The notes under the pieces are model-generated. The model ran no database searches, was not told where the DNA came from, and saw nothing but the letters and a program-made list of their open reading frames with translations. 64,000 nt of DNA from assembly GCF_001896135.2 (NCBI RefSeq), contig NZ_MPOH02000006.1:62001-126000 (forward strand), in the 5' to 3' direction. Position numbers and translations under genes: made by a program. Numbering within the stretch: the first letter of the stretch is position 1; every line of letters starts with the position of its first letter. Origin of the DNA: Streptomyces phaeoluteigriseus (GTDB taxonomy: Bacteria; Actinomycetota; Actinomycetes; Streptomycetales; Streptomycetaceae). Shown here in pieces: positions 1-7,947 of this stretch.

Positions 1-192
1 CTCCATCCGGTCCAGGCGAACGGCGTCTTCGCCAGGCTGCCGCACGACGTGAGCGAGCGCCTCCAGAAGCGGTTCCGCTTCTACTTCTGGGACGAGTCGG
101 CGGGCGTCGTCCGCTGGATGTGCTCCTTCGACACGACGGAGGAGGACGTGGACGCCTTCGTGGCGGCGCTCAAGGAGGAGATGGCCCGCTAG
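1..192 (+). CDS. Threonine aldolase family protein, C-terminal part (cut by window start)
   Basis: The reading frame is open from base 1 and ends with TAG at 190-192, giving the last 63 residues of a protein. The tail contains VVRWMCSFDTTEEDVDAFV, which matches the C-terminal small domain of PLP-dependent low-specificity L-threonine aldolases (beta-eliminating lyase fold), which cleave threonine to glycine and acetaldehyde in the cytosol. The PLP lysine and most of the fold lie upstream of the window, so the assignment rests on the C-terminal motif only. Another fold-type I PLP enzyme of the same superfamily remains possible. Confidence 0.7.
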   Translation, partial: LHPVQANGVFARLPHDVSERLQKRFRFYFWDESAGVVRWMCSFDTTEEDVDAFVAALKEEMAR

Positions 193-250
193 AGGCAACC
201 GCCACAGCGGACCCCGGTAATGCATAGGTATGCGATCACCTGAAAAACAA

Positions 251-280
251 TTGACGATCGGGTGATCGTGTTCCTATGCT
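251..280 (+). promoter_or_regulatory. Promoter for leaderless transglutaminase-like gene
   Basis: TTGACG (251-256) and TATGCT (275-280) are separated by 18 bp, a good SigA/HrdB-type promoter. The ATG at 289 lies 8 bases after the -10 box, so transcription should start on or just before the start codon. No Shine-Dalgarno sequence precedes that ATG, which fits a leaderless mRNA. Confidence 0.6.
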
Positions 281-288
281 CTCCCGGC

Positions 289-861
289 ATGGAGCTGATC
301 CAGGAAACCCCCGACCTGTCCGCCTACCTGGCCGCTGACGAGGTCATCGACCACCATCACCCGCTGGTCCGGGACACCGCCGCGCGGCTCGCGAAGGACG
401 CGGAGGACTCGTATGCCTATGCGCGGCTGGCCTTCGAGTTCGTGCGGGACACGATCCCCCACTCGCAGGATTCCGGCGACCTGCGGGTCACCTGGCGCGC
501 CTCCGACGTACTGGAGCAGCGCACGGGCATCTGCTACGCCAAGGCCCACGCGCTGACCGCGCTGCTGCGCGCCGAGGACATCCCCACCGCGCTCTGCTAC
601 CAGACGTTCGACGTCGTCCACGGACTGGTCGCCGTCCGCTTCAACGGCGCCTGGCACCGACAGGACCCGCGCGGCAACAAGCCCGGAGTGAACGCCCGGT
701 TCTCCTTGGGCGAGGAACAGTTGGCCTTCCTCCCCGACACCGCCGCCGGTGAAAGCGATCACCCCGTCCTGTACGCCGCACCGCCCCCGTCCGTCCTGCG
801 CGCACTCCGGGCCGCCTCCGACCGCCCCCACCTCTGGAAGACCCTTCCCACCACGCTGTGA
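289..861 (+). CDS. Transglutaminase-like domain protein
   Basis: A 190-residue cytosolic protein of the transglutaminase-like (papain-fold) family. A likely Cys-His-Asp triad can be read: Cys82 in GICYAKAH, His111 in VVHGLVAV and Asp126 in RQDPRGN, with the usual spacing. Small bacterial members of this type are putative cysteine proteases or amidases; the substrate is unknown. The ATG at 289 is preferred over the upstream GTG at 262 because the latter lies between the -35 and -10 boxes of the promoter and could not be transcribed from it. The gene stands alone: a threonine aldolase ends 70 bp before the promoter region and a degraded gene follows. Confidence 0.8.
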   Translation: MELIQETPDLSAYLAADEVIDHHHPLVRDTAARLAKDAEDSYAYARLAFEFVRDTIPHSQDSGDLRVTWRASDVLEQRTGICYAKAHALTALLRAEDIPTALCYQTFDVVHGLVAVRFNGAWHRQDPRGNKPGVNARFSLGEEQLAFLPDTAAGESDHPVLYAAPPPSVLRALRAASDRPHLWKTLPTTL

Positions 862-906
862 CACCCCGCCGCACACCCGGCCGGCCGCAGTCGCAACCTC
901 ACCGGC

Positions 907-1740
907 ATGCGCGATGGGGGAGAGGCCCGAGAGGCCGATGCGGACGGGGACGACGCACCGCGACAGGAGACCGGCCGGCCGGCGGAGCCCGCACCACCGA
1001 CACTCCTGGGCCGGCTGAGGAGACACCGGCCGCTCGCCTCCGCCGTCGCCCTCGCGCTGGTCGCCACCGGCGTCGCCGTACCGCTGCTGCTGGCCGGCTC
1101 GGACGACGGCCCACCCTGCCAGGAGATCCCCGCCGCCACCCGCGCCCTCGCCGACGAACCCCGCGGCCGCCACCCGTGCCCTCGACCCGGGCGACGACCT
1201 GAGGCGTTTCGACGCCGTGCGCGCGATCCTCGCGCACGAACACCCCTGCGGAGACGGCGGCGAGGTGCTCGGCGCGGTCGTGCACGCGGCCACCCGCGCC
1301 GCCCGCCCCGACGCGCCACACGCCCTCGCCAGGCCCGCGCCGCCTTCGCGGTGGCCGCCGCTCCGAACGATGCCGAACCACCCGAGGGCATGGGATCCGC
1401 CGTCGCCCGCATGCTCGCCCGGTACATCGTCGACCAGCACCGGTACCTCGGCTCCGACGACGAGGCCGTCCTGCCCGCCGTCCCCGCCGAGTCGGCCCGG
1501 CCCGATGACGAGGGCTGGACCGATGACGAGGACTGGACCGCTCTCGGCCGTTTCCTCGCCCCCGGCGAGGCGCATGCCGACTTCGAGCACACCCAGCCCC
1601 ACACGTCCGTCAGGGCCGATCCGGAGGACCTGCTCGCCGTACTCCCCAAAGGACCCGCAGGCGTTCACGATCCTCTACGCCCCCGAGCGCGCCTGGTTCG
1701 CCTACGACCTGGAGCGGCTCGACGGACGGGGCAGCGACTA
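907..1740 (+). pseudogene. Degraded membrane-anchored hypothetical protein (frameshifted, 3' truncated)
   Basis: The N-terminus reads as a normal actinobacterial membrane-anchored protein: about 40 charged residues, then a hydrophobic segment PLASAVALALVATGVAVPLL and an extracytoplasmic part with Cys residues. Coding sense then jumps between frames: near 1160 into the frame giving FDAVRAILAHEHPCGDGGEV, near 1330 back into the frame giving AAAPNDAEPPEGMGSAVARM, and near 1645 again into the frame giving AFTILYAPERAWFAYDLERL. Around 1740 coding character on this strand fades and an oppositely oriented fragment begins. At least three frame changes make this a pseudogene unless the assembly is wrong here. 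No function can be assigned. Confidence 0.5.
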
Positions 1741-2030
1741 CGGGTACCCGGTCCCCGCTGTGCTCGCTTCCGATGAAGATGTCGCAGCCGTAGTCGCCGA
1801 GTTCCTTCACCCCGCCCGACGAGGTGCTCTCCACCCGTGCGCCCTCGGGAAGCAGATCGCACACGGCGTCACCGGGCAGCACCCCGTCACAGGCCGAGCG
1901 GATCGTCCACCATTCGTCGACGTACGGCCGGGCGATCCAGCACGGTCAGGCCGAGCACCAGCACAGCCGCCATCGACACCTTGATCCAGCGCCGTATCCT
2001 CGCCCCCCGTAGCGCGTTCGGCGGACGAAG
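1740..2030 (-). pseudogene. Remnant of small membrane-anchored protein (frameshifted, 3' truncated)
   Basis: On the minus strand a hydrophobic segment (MAAVLVLGLTVL, near 1985-1950) is followed, after a one-base frame change near 1935, by YVDEWWTIRSACDGVLPGDA and then LLPEGARVESTSSGGVKELG and DYGCDIFI. The pattern of a TM anchor followed by a CDG-LP and LG-Y-C motif resembles a family of short anchored Streptomyces proteins of unknown function. It runs into the 3' end of the plus-strand remnant near 1740 without its own C-terminus. I infer two genes truncated against each other by a deletion or rearrangement; this is by eye only. Confidence 0.4.
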
Positions 2031-2124
2031 CCCGGCCGACGGCCGCACCGGCCACGGGACACCGGGCTTCCCGTTCCTGGCCGGGACCCTGTCGGCCGCC
2101 GTGCCGATCCCCGGGGGGCGGAGG

Positions 2125-2853
2125 TCAGCGGGCCTCGGCCGCGCGCACCTGCTCCGGTGTCGGAGCCGTACCGCCCAGGTGGGCAGGCATCCACCAGGTG
2201 TCGTTCGCGTCCTTGGGGCGGACCGGGTAGGCGCGCTGGGCGGCCTCCAGCAGCTCCTGGACCCGCTCGCGCACCTGACGGGTGATCGCGCCCGCGTACT
2301 TGTCGCGGGAGGCCTCGAGCCCCTCGCCGACCCGCATGGTGATCGGGGTGTGGCTGCGCTTGAAGTTGCGCGGGTGGCCCTTGGTCCACAGCCGCTGCGT
2401 CCCCCACACGGCCATCGGCACCAGCGGCACGCCCGCCTCCTGGGCCAGGCGCGCCGCGCCGGACTTGAAGGTCTTCAGCGTGAACGACTCGGAGATGGTG
2501 GCCTCGGGGAAGACGCCGACGATCTCGCCGGAGCGCAGCGAGTCCAACGCGTGGGCGTACGCGGCCTCACCCTGCTTGCGGTCCACCGGGATGTGCTTCA
2601 TGCCGCGCATCAGCGGCCCGGAGACCTTGTGGCGGAAGACGGACTCTTTCGCCATGAAACGAACGAGACGTTTCTGCGGGAGCGCCGCGAGCCCGTTGAA
2701 GATGAAGTCGAGATAGCTGATGTGGTTGCTCACCAGCACGGCTCCGCCCGAGCGCGGGATGTTCTCCGACCCCTGGCAGTCGATCTTGAGGTCCCAGACC
2801 TTGAACAGTGTCTGGGCGAGGCCGACGACGGGACGGTAGACAAGCTCAGCCAT
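2125..2853 (-). CDS. 1-acyl-sn-glycerol-3-phosphate acyltransferase (PlsC-like)
   Basis: A 242-residue lysophospholipid acyltransferase that would transfer an acyl group to the sn-2 position of lysophosphatidic acid or a related acceptor at the inner face of the membrane. Block I is visible as NHISYLDF (catalytic His44 and Asp49, the H-x4-D motif) and block III as FPEATIS (residues 115-121). Length is normal for the family. Actinobacteria carry many paralogues, so the exact acceptor (phosphatidate, mannoside or other) cannot be told. It is transcribed alone, away from the DUF4395 gene. Confidence 0.85.
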   Translation of the reverse strand: MAELVYRPVVGLAQTLFKVWDLKIDCQGSENIPRSGGAVLVSNHISYLDFIFNGLAALPQKRLVRFMAKESVFRHKVSGPLMRGMKHIPVDRKQGEAAYAHALDSLRSGEIVGVFPEATISESFTLKTFKSGAARLAQEAGVPLVPMAVWGTQRLWTKGHPRNFKRSHTPITMRVGEGLEASRDKYAGAITRQVRERVQELLEAAQRAYPVRPKDANDTWWMPAHLGGTAPTPEQVRAAEAR

Positions 2854-3045
2854 GGGCGAGGCGAACCCTTCCTGATCTCTGCCCGGGAGCGGCTCCCCGG
2901 CGGCAAAGTTACGCAGCCGTAGGTTTTACGGCATCCCGCAGATCGTGCCCGAAGAACGGCCGGGTAGCCAGTCCTCGCGCCTGCTTGGCGCGAGATTCTC
3001 GTCACTTCCGCCCCGCTTGATCCACCTCGGGCTTTTAGCTGGTCT

Positions 3046-3462
3046 TTACTCCGCCCGAACCTTCACCCGCCGTACGAGCAGGTACATCTCACAGCCCAGG
3101 CAATACCCGAAAGCGGCATTGAGGAACGCCGCCGCGAGCGCCGCCCCGGTGGCCGCCAGCCCCAACCAGTCGGCGCCCAGGGCGAAACCGAGCAGACCCG
3201 CACCCGCGAAGGCCAGCCCCACCGCCTGAGCGAAACGCGGTGGCTGCGGCGCCTCGAAAGCGGTGGGCGGCCCGAGCCTCGGGCGAACGGCCACCCGGAA
3301 CGCCCAGCCGTACGGCGAGCGGCCGACCCCGCCGACCGTGCCGAGCGCGAACACCAGCGTCTGCCAGGCCAGCGGCCACGGGTTCAGGGTGATCAGTGCG
3401 ACCGCCAGCACGACGGTCGTGACGGCCGCCCCGAACCGCGGTCCTCGCGCATCAATGTCCAT
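3046..3462 (-). CDS. DUF4395 integral membrane protein
   Basis: A 138-residue protein with about four hydrophobic segments and the diagnostic C-terminal motif FGYCLGCEMYLL carrying a CxxC pair (Cys121, Cys124). DUF4395 proteins commonly sit beside thioredoxin-like or sulfurtransferase genes, and here the divergent neighbour is a membrane-anchored thioredoxin-like protein 70 bp away. The CxxC pair at the membrane suggests a partner in thiol-disulfide exchange, which is inference from context. The ATG at 3462 starts the protein directly before the first hydrophobic stretch. Confidence 0.8.
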   Translation of the reverse strand: MDIDARGPRFGAAVTTVVLAVALITLNPWPLAWQTLVFALGTVGGVGRSPYGWAFRVAVRPRLGPPTAFEAPQPPRFAQAVGLAFAGAGLLGFALGADWLGLAATGAALAAAFLNAAFGYCLGCEMYLLVRRVKVRAE

Positions 3463-3533
3463 GAATCAAGCATTCCGCAACGGACGGGCCGGCGGAGCCG
3501 GGAATCTTTGCGGTCTCATGAATGCTTGTGCCG

Positions 3534-3950
3534 ATGATGACCGGATTCATGGTGTGCGTGGCGGTGCTCGCGGTGGCGAGCGCCTACGGAGTGGTGCACC
3601 GACGGCGGAGCGGGAGGGTGCGCGTGCGCGGGCGCGACGAAGGACAGCGGCTCGGGGCCGACCGGTTGGGCGGTGAACTGGGCGAGCGGGCCACGCTCCT
3701 GCAGTTCTCCAGCGCCTTCTGCGCCCCCTGCCGGGCCACCCGCAGGATCCTCGGCGAGGTGGCGGACCTGGTCCCCGGCGTCACCCACATCGAGATCGAC
3801 GCCGAGGCACGCCTCGACCTCGTCCGGGAACTCGCCGTCCTCAAGACCCCGACCGTGCTCGTCCTGGACGCCGACGGCCACGTCGTGCGCCGTGCCACCG
3901 GACAGCCCCGCAAGGCCGACGTCATCGCGGCCCTGGGCGAGGCGGTGTGA
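3534..3950 (+). CDS. Membrane-anchored thioredoxin-like protein
   Basis: The protein starts with a hydrophobic anchor (MMTGFMVCVAVLAVASAYGV), followed by a basic linker and a thioredoxin fold with the active site FCAPC, and the cis-proline segment LKTPTVLVLD. It probably acts in thiol-disulfide exchange with its divergent DUF4395 neighbour. The thioredoxin domain would be cytosolic or exported depending on topology; the positive charges after the anchor favour the cytosolic side. Starts at 3522, 3534 and 3537 are all possible; 3534 is chosen because AATGCT at 3521-3526 lies 7 bases upstream and could be the -10 of a leaderless mRNA. Confidence 0.75.
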   Translation: MMTGFMVCVAVLAVASAYGVVHRRRSGRVRVRGRDEGQRLGADRLGGELGERATLLQFSSAFCAPCRATRRILGEVADLVPGVTHIEIDAEARLDLVRELAVLKTPTVLVLDADGHVVRRATGQPRKADVIAALGEAV

Positions 3951-3996
3951 GTCCGTGCCGCCGACGGTGAACCGGCTCCCGGATGCCGGAACGCGC

Positions 3997-4026
3997 TTGA
4001 CTGCGCGCACCACCTATCGTCAGCCT
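3997..4026 (+). promoter_or_regulatory. Promoter of the cysteine-containing leader ORF
   Basis: TTGACT (3997-4002) and CAGCCT (4021-4026) are 18 bp apart. The ATG of the leader peptide at 4033 follows 6 bases after the -10 box and has no Shine-Dalgarno sequence, so the leader would be translated from the very 5' end of the transcript. An alternative -10, TATCGT at 4015-4020, is too close to the -35. Confidence 0.45.
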
Positions 4027-4032
4027 GACCGT

Positions 4033-4113
4033 ATGCCTGAGGAACTCCTTCTCCACGGACGGGTGCACGTCGACCTCGTGCGCACCGCGAGCGCGCGCTG
4101 TCCGGGCCGTTGA
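4033..4113 (+). CDS. Putative cysteine-type leader peptide (26 aa)
   Basis: A 26-residue ORF starting ATG and ending TGA. It contains the core RVHVDLV followed near the C-terminus by RTASARC. Short actinobacterial leader peptides with an HVDL core and a terminal Cys are found upstream of sulfur-assimilation and related redox genes and are thought to sense cysteinyl-tRNA supply, similar to the mycobacterial Rv2391 upstream ORF. Here it ends 50 bp before the flavin reductase start. A regulatory role (translation coupling or attenuation) is inference; the ORF itself, its promoter spacing and its position are read directly. Confidence 0.65.
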   Translation: MPEELLLHGRVHVDLVRTASARCPGR

Positions 4114-4163
4114 GCGGCCACGCCTTTGCCCGTCGCCCCCGGCAGAAGGACCAGGACCATTCC

Positions 4164-4672
4164 ATGACGGCCACGCCCGGTCTCCATACTCCCCAGCTCG
4201 CCTCTCCGGAGCTGCTGCGCTCCGTCTTCCGCCGCCACGCGGCCGGCGTCGCCGTGATCACGCGCCCGGAGAGGGCGGGCCGGTCGGCTTCACCGCCACG
4301 TCGCTCACCTCCGTCTCCGCCGAGCCGCCGATGCTGTCCTTCGGCATCGGTACCGGGGCCTCCAGCTGGCCGGCGGTCTCCGCGGCCGGGCATGTCGGCG
4401 TGCACATACTCGGCGACCACCAGCGGGAGCTGGCCGCGACCTTCGCGCGCAGCGGCGCGGACCGGTTCGGCGCGCCGACGTCCTGGCGCGAGGGCCCCGA
4501 GGGGGTGCCCGTACTGGACGACGTGCTGGCCTGGCTGGTGTGCCGGGTCGTCGCGCGCGTGCCCGCGGGGGACCATCGGATCGTCCTGGCCGAAGTGGTG
4601 CTGGGCGATCCCGCGGGAGCGGGCCGGCCGCTGCTCTACCACCAGGGGCGTTTCACCGCTCTGCGGGATTGA
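4164..4672 (+). CDS. Flavin reductase family protein (one-base frameshift)
   Basis: Flavin-reductase-like domain protein, about 170 residues, which would reduce FMN or FAD with NAD(P)H. The first 33 residues (MTATPGLHTPQLASPELL, then FRRHAAGVAVIT) are read from the ATG at 4164, and the rest (GFTATSLTSVSAEPPMLSFG to RPLLYHQGRFTAL) lies in the next frame. Restoring one G in the ACGCGCCCGG stretch near 4260 gives the family motif VITAPGEGGPVGFTATSLTS, so a single-base deletion explains the break. The upstream cysteine leader suggests link to sulfur or thiol status. Downstream are etfB-etfA in the same direction, about 220 bp away. Confidence 0.75.
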
Positions 4673-4802
4673 TCACTGTCCGGCGCTCCTGCGGAGCCCT
4701 TGAGTTCCGATTACGCTGCGTTGCGGAGGTCACAGTTCAAAGCGCTTGCTTAGCGGGCAGGAACTGGGTGTACTGATGAGTAATGTTTCGTTCGGGAGCG
4801 CA

Positions 4803-4860
4803 GGCGGCCCCGATCGGAATCGGCCGCTTGTGGCGCCTATGCTGCCTGAAAGAAGGCAGC
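4803..4860 (+). promoter_or_regulatory. 5' region of etfB-etfA with two stem-loops
   Basis: A TATGCT hexamer at 4838-4843 may be the -10 box, with no convincing -35. Two inverted repeats flank it: GCGGCC/GGCCGC arms with inner CCGAT/ATCGG (4803-4826), and GCTGCC (4841-4846) with GGCAGC (4855-4860). The second would form a hairpin at the start of the mRNA, 30 bases before the etfB start. Function is not known. Confidence 0.3.
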
Positions 4861-4890
4861 CAGAACTGACGATGCAGTAGGAGAGCCGGC

Positions 4891-5679
4891 GTGAGCTTGA
4901 GGATCGTTGTCACTGTGAAGTACGTGCCCGACGCCACTGGCGACCGGCACTTCGCCGATGACCTGACCGTCGACCGGGACGACGTGGACGGTCTGCTCTC
5001 CGAGCTCGACGAGTACGCGGTCGAGCAGGCGCTGCAGATCTCCGAGAACTCCGACGACGACGTGGAGATCACCGTCCTGACAGTGGGCCCCGAGGACGCC
5101 AAGGACGCGCTCCGCAAGGCCCTCTCCATGGGCGCCGACAAGGCGATCCACGTCGAGGACGACGACCTGCACGGCACCGACGCCATCGGCACCTCCCTGG
5201 TGCTGGCCAAGGCGATCGAGAAGGCCGGCTACGACCTGGTCATCTCCGGCATGGCGTCCACCGACGGCACCATGGGCGTCGTCCCGGCCCTGGTCGCCGA
5301 GCGCCTGGGCGTCCCGCAGGTCACCCTGCTCTCCGAGGTCTCTGTCGAGGACGGCACCGTCAGGGGCCGCCGCGACGGCGACGCCGCCTCGGAGCAGCTC
5401 GAGGCCTCCCTGCCGGCCGTCGTGTCGGTGACCGACCAGTCGGGCGAGGCGCGCTACCCGTCCTTCAAGGGCATCATGGCCGCCAAGAAGAAGCCGGTTC
5501 AGTCCTGGGACCTGTCCGACCTCGACATCGAGGCGGAGGAGGTCGGCCTGGACGGCGCCTTCACCAAGGTCGAGACCGCGACCGCGCGTCCGGCCCGCAC
5601 CGCCGGCACGATCGTCAAGAACGAGGGCGAGGGCGGTAAGCAGCTCGCTGAGTTCCTCGCGGGCCAGAAGTTCATCTGA
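4891..5679 (+). CDS. etfB: Electron transfer flavoprotein beta subunit
   Basis: A 262-residue EtfB/FixA protein that binds AMP and, with EtfA, carries electrons from acyl-CoA and other dehydrogenases to the respiratory chain. The N-terminus IVVTVKYVPDA and the segments LTVGPEDAKDALRKALSMGA and DLVISGMASTDGTMGVVPAL are typical. The GTG start at 4891 is preceded by AGGAG at a suitable distance. It is followed after 49 bp by etfA, forming a two-gene operon closed by a terminator. Confidence 0.95.
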   Translation: MSLRIVVTVKYVPDATGDRHFADDLTVDRDDVDGLLSELDEYAVEQALQISENSDDDVEITVLTVGPEDAKDALRKALSMGADKAIHVEDDDLHGTDAIGTSLVLAKAIEKAGYDLVISGMASTDGTMGVVPALVAERLGVPQVTLLSEVSVEDGTVRGRRDGDAASEQLEASLPAVVSVTDQSGEARYPSFKGIMAAKKKPVQSWDLSDLDIEAEEVGLDGAFTKVETATARPARTAGTIVKNEGEGGKQLAEFLAGQKFI

Positions 5680-5728
5680 GCCCTCACTCGCTGACCGCCC
5701 CTCATTCCGTACGCAGGAGAGCAATCCC

Positions 5729-6691
5729 ATGGCTGAAGTCCTCGTCTACGTCGACCACGTGGACGGTGCCGTCCGCAAGCCCACCCTGGAGCTGCTGACC
5801 CTGGCCCGCCGTATCGGTGAGCCCGTCGCCGTGGCCCTCGGCAGCGGCGCCGCCGACACCGCCTCCGTCCTCGCCGAGCACGGCGCGGTCAAGGTCCTCA
5901 CGCACGACGCGTCCGAGTACGCCGACTACCTCGTGGTGCCGAAGGTGGACGCGCTCCAGGCCGCCGTCGAGGCCGTCTCCCCGGCCGCGGTGCTGGTCCC
6001 GTCCTCCGCGGAGGGCAAGGAGATCGCCGCCCGCCTCGCGCTGCGCACCGGCTCCGGCATCATCACCGACGCCATCGACCTCGAGGCCGGCGCGGAGGGC
6101 CCGGTGGCCACCCAGTCGGTGTTCGCCGCGTCCTTCACCACCACCTCCCGTGTCGTCAAGGGCACCCCGGTCATCACGGTCAAGCCGAACAGCGCCGCCG
6201 TCGAGGCCGCTCCGGCCGCCGGTGCGGTCGAGGCCCTCGCGGTGACCTTCTCCGCCCAGGCGACCGGCACCAAGGTCACCGGCCGCACCCCGCGTGAGTC
6301 CAGCGGGCGCCCGGAGCTGACCGAGGCCGCGATCGTCGTCTCCGGCGGCCGTGGCGTCAACGGCGCGGAGAACTTCGCGATCATCGAGGCCCTCGCCGAC
6401 TCGCTCGGTGCGGCCGTCGGCGCTTCGCGTGCCGCGGTGGACGCCGGCTGGTACCCGCACACCAACCAGGTCGGCCAGACCGGCAAGTCCGTCTCGCCGC
6501 AGCTCTACATCGCCAACGGCATCTCCGGCGCCATCCAGCACCGCGCCGGCATGCAGACCTCGAAGACGATCGTGGCCGTCAACAAGGACGCCGAGGCCCC
6601 GATCTTCGACCTGGTCGACTACGGCGTCGTCGGCGACCTGTTCGACGTCGTCCCGCAGCTCACCGAGGAGATCAAGGCCCGCAAGGGCTGA
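5729..6691 (+). CDS. etfA: Electron transfer flavoprotein alpha subunit
   Basis: A 320-residue EtfA/FixB subunit. The C-terminal FAD-binding domain is clear: [40 protein letters not shown], then [20 protein letters not shown] and [20 protein letters not shown]. It heterodimerises with EtfB and holds the redox-active FAD. The ATG at 5729 has AGGAG upstream. Length is normal and no frame problem is seen. Confidence 0.96.
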   Translation: MAEVLVYVDHVDGAVRKPTLELLTLARRIGEPVAVALGSGAADTASVLAEHGAVKVLTHDASEYADYLVVPKVDALQAAVEAVSPAAVLVPSSAEGKEIAARLALRTGSGIITDAIDLEAGAEGPVATQSVFAASFTTTSRVVKGTPVITVKPNSAAVEAAPAAGAVEALAVTFSAQATGTKVTGRTPRESSGRPELTEAAIVVSGGRGVNGAENFAIIEALADSLGAAVGASRAAVDAGWYPHTNQVGQTGKSVSPQLYIANGISGAIQHRAGMQTSKTIVAVNKDAEAPIFDLVDYGVVGDLFDVVPQLTEEIKARKG

Positions 6692-6710
6692 TCCCCGACC
6701 GCCGCTGTAC

Positions 6711-6745
6711 GAGGCCCCCGTGACCGAGCCGGTCACGGGGGCCTC
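6711..6745 (+). terminator. Terminator after etfA
   Basis: A perfect 15-bp stem (arms 6711-6725 and 6731-6745, left arm GAGGCCCCCGTGACC) with a 5-base loop starts 20 bp after the etfA stop codon. There is no long T run, as is common in Streptomyces. It probably ends etfB-etfA transcripts and may also serve the convergent gene. Confidence 0.8.
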
Positions 6746-6775
6746 GGTTCGTCCAAGGATCCCCTGTCCAGGGGT

Positions 6776-6835
6776 CACCTCATGCGGGGACACCTCATGC
6801 GGGGACACCTCATGCGGGGTCACCTCGTCCGAGGG
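6776..6835. repeat. 15-bp tandem repeat, four copies
   Basis: The unit CACCTCATGCGGGGA is repeated at 6776-6790, 6791-6805 and 6806-6820 (last base changed), with a diverged fourth copy to 6835. It spans the stop codon and last codons of the minus-strand phosphodiesterase gene and lies just after the etfA terminator. Copy-number change here would alter or extend the C-terminus of that protein. Confidence 0.85.
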
Positions 6836-7754
6836 TCACCGAGGCGCACACCGGCAGGTGGTCGCTGGGGTACTGGCCGTCCAGCGAGAAGGTGTCCACC
6901 CACGTCCGGTGGACCGTGACCCCCGGCGTCGCCAGGATCCAGTCGATGCGGTCCCCACCGGGCTGCGGACCCCGGTACGCGTGGAAGGTCCCGTAGGCCG
7001 GGCCGCGCCGCTCCGCCGTGTCCCAGGTGTCGACGAGGCCGCCGCCCAGCAGGGTCTCGTGGATCGTGCTGCGGTGCGCGGCGGCGTTGAAGTCGCCGGT
7101 CACCAGCAGGGGCAGGCCGGGATCGAACGCGGCGAGCCGCTCGACGATCATCGCGGTGGCGCGTTCGCGGGCGTACCGGCCGGCGTTGTCGAGGTGGGTG
7201 TTGAAGACACAGAACTGCCGCCCGGCCGCCTTCAGATCGCGGAACCGGACCCAGGTGACCATCCGGGGATGGGCCCCGCCCCAGGTGTTGGATCCGCGCA
7301 CGGCCGGGGTGTCGGAGAGCCAGAAGTGGGCGTGCTCGACCGCGGCGAGCCGCCGGGTGTCGTAGAAGACGGCCATCGACTCGTCGTCGCCCCCGCCGCG
7401 CCCGGTGCCGATCCAGTCGTAGTGGGGTCCGAGGTCGGCCTCGATCTCGCGCAGTTGGGGAGGTTCGCCCTCCTGGGTGCCGATGACGTGGGGCGCCGCC
7501 GCGCGCAGCAGGGCGGCCATCACCGGACGGCGGGCCGTCCAGCTGTGCGGTTCCCTGGTGCTGGGGAACCGGAGGTTGAAGGTCATGACGTCCAGGTCCG
7601 GGACGACGGCAGCCCTCCTGATCGACTTCTCTTCGGCCGTGGCGACCCGGACGGCCGAAGAGGCCGGAAGCGTGCCGATCAGGGGAACGCCGACGGTGGC
7701 GGCCAGCGCGGTCCTCAGTCCCGTGCGCCGCGTGAGCCCTCTGCGGTCCGCCAA
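6810..7754 (-). CDS. Secreted endonuclease/exonuclease/phosphatase family protein
   Basis: A member of the EEP (exonuclease III-like) superfamily. Diagnostic motifs appear in order: DLDVMTFNLRF, IGTQEGE (metal-binding Glu), FNTHLDN, VTGDFNAAA and the C-terminal SDHLPV (catalytic His). The TTG at 7754 is chosen as start because AGGGGAG lies 5 bases upstream; the frame extends further up to 7904 but without a ribosome-binding site. From TTG the protein begins LADRRGLTRRTGLRTALAAT, a Tat-like signal with twin Arg and a hydrophobic core, so it is likely exported. Substrate (nucleic acid, sphingomyelin or sugar phosphate) cannot be told. The 3' end is built from 15-bp repeats. Confidence 0.8.
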   Translation of the reverse strand: MADRRGLTRRTGLRTALAATVGVPLIGTLPASSAVRVATAEEKSIRRAAVVPDLDVMTFNLRFPSTREPHSWTARRPVMAALLRAAAPHVIGTQEGEPPQLREIEADLGPHYDWIGTGRGGGDDESMAVFYDTRRLAAVEHAHFWLSDTPAVRGSNTWGGAHPRMVTWVRFRDLKAAGRQFCVFNTHLDNAGRYARERATAMIVERLAAFDPGLPLLVTGDFNAAAHRSTIHETLLGGGLVDTWDTAERRGPAYGTFHAYRGPQPGGDRIDWILATPGVTVHRTWVDTFSLDGQYPSDHLPVCASVTLGRGDPA

Positions 7755-7867
7755 GTGGCTCCCCTTTCCCCTCGTACGCCAGGGTGATTGTACGAACGAG
7801 CGGACGGAAGAGGGCCCCGGGACGGAAGCGAGGGGAGGGCCGGCGCGGTCAGGGCATGGACAGGGTG

Positions 7868-7916
7868 TTGACCCACGAGAAGCCCCACGGTTAGCTTCGT
7901 TCAACGGATTGTTGAT
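7868..7916 (+). promoter_or_regulatory. Promoter and inverted repeat upstream of DUF6986 gene
   Basis: TTGACC (7868-7873) and TAGCTT (7892-7897) are 18 bp apart. An inverted repeat, TTCAAC (7900-7905) and GTTGAT (7911-7916) with a 5-bp centre, lies over the predicted transcription start, a position where a bound repressor would block initiation. A second short repeat TTCC/GGAA follows in the leader. The regulator is unknown. Confidence 0.5.
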
Positions 7917-7947
7917 TCCGTACAGTGGAAAACAGAAGGGTGCGGGA

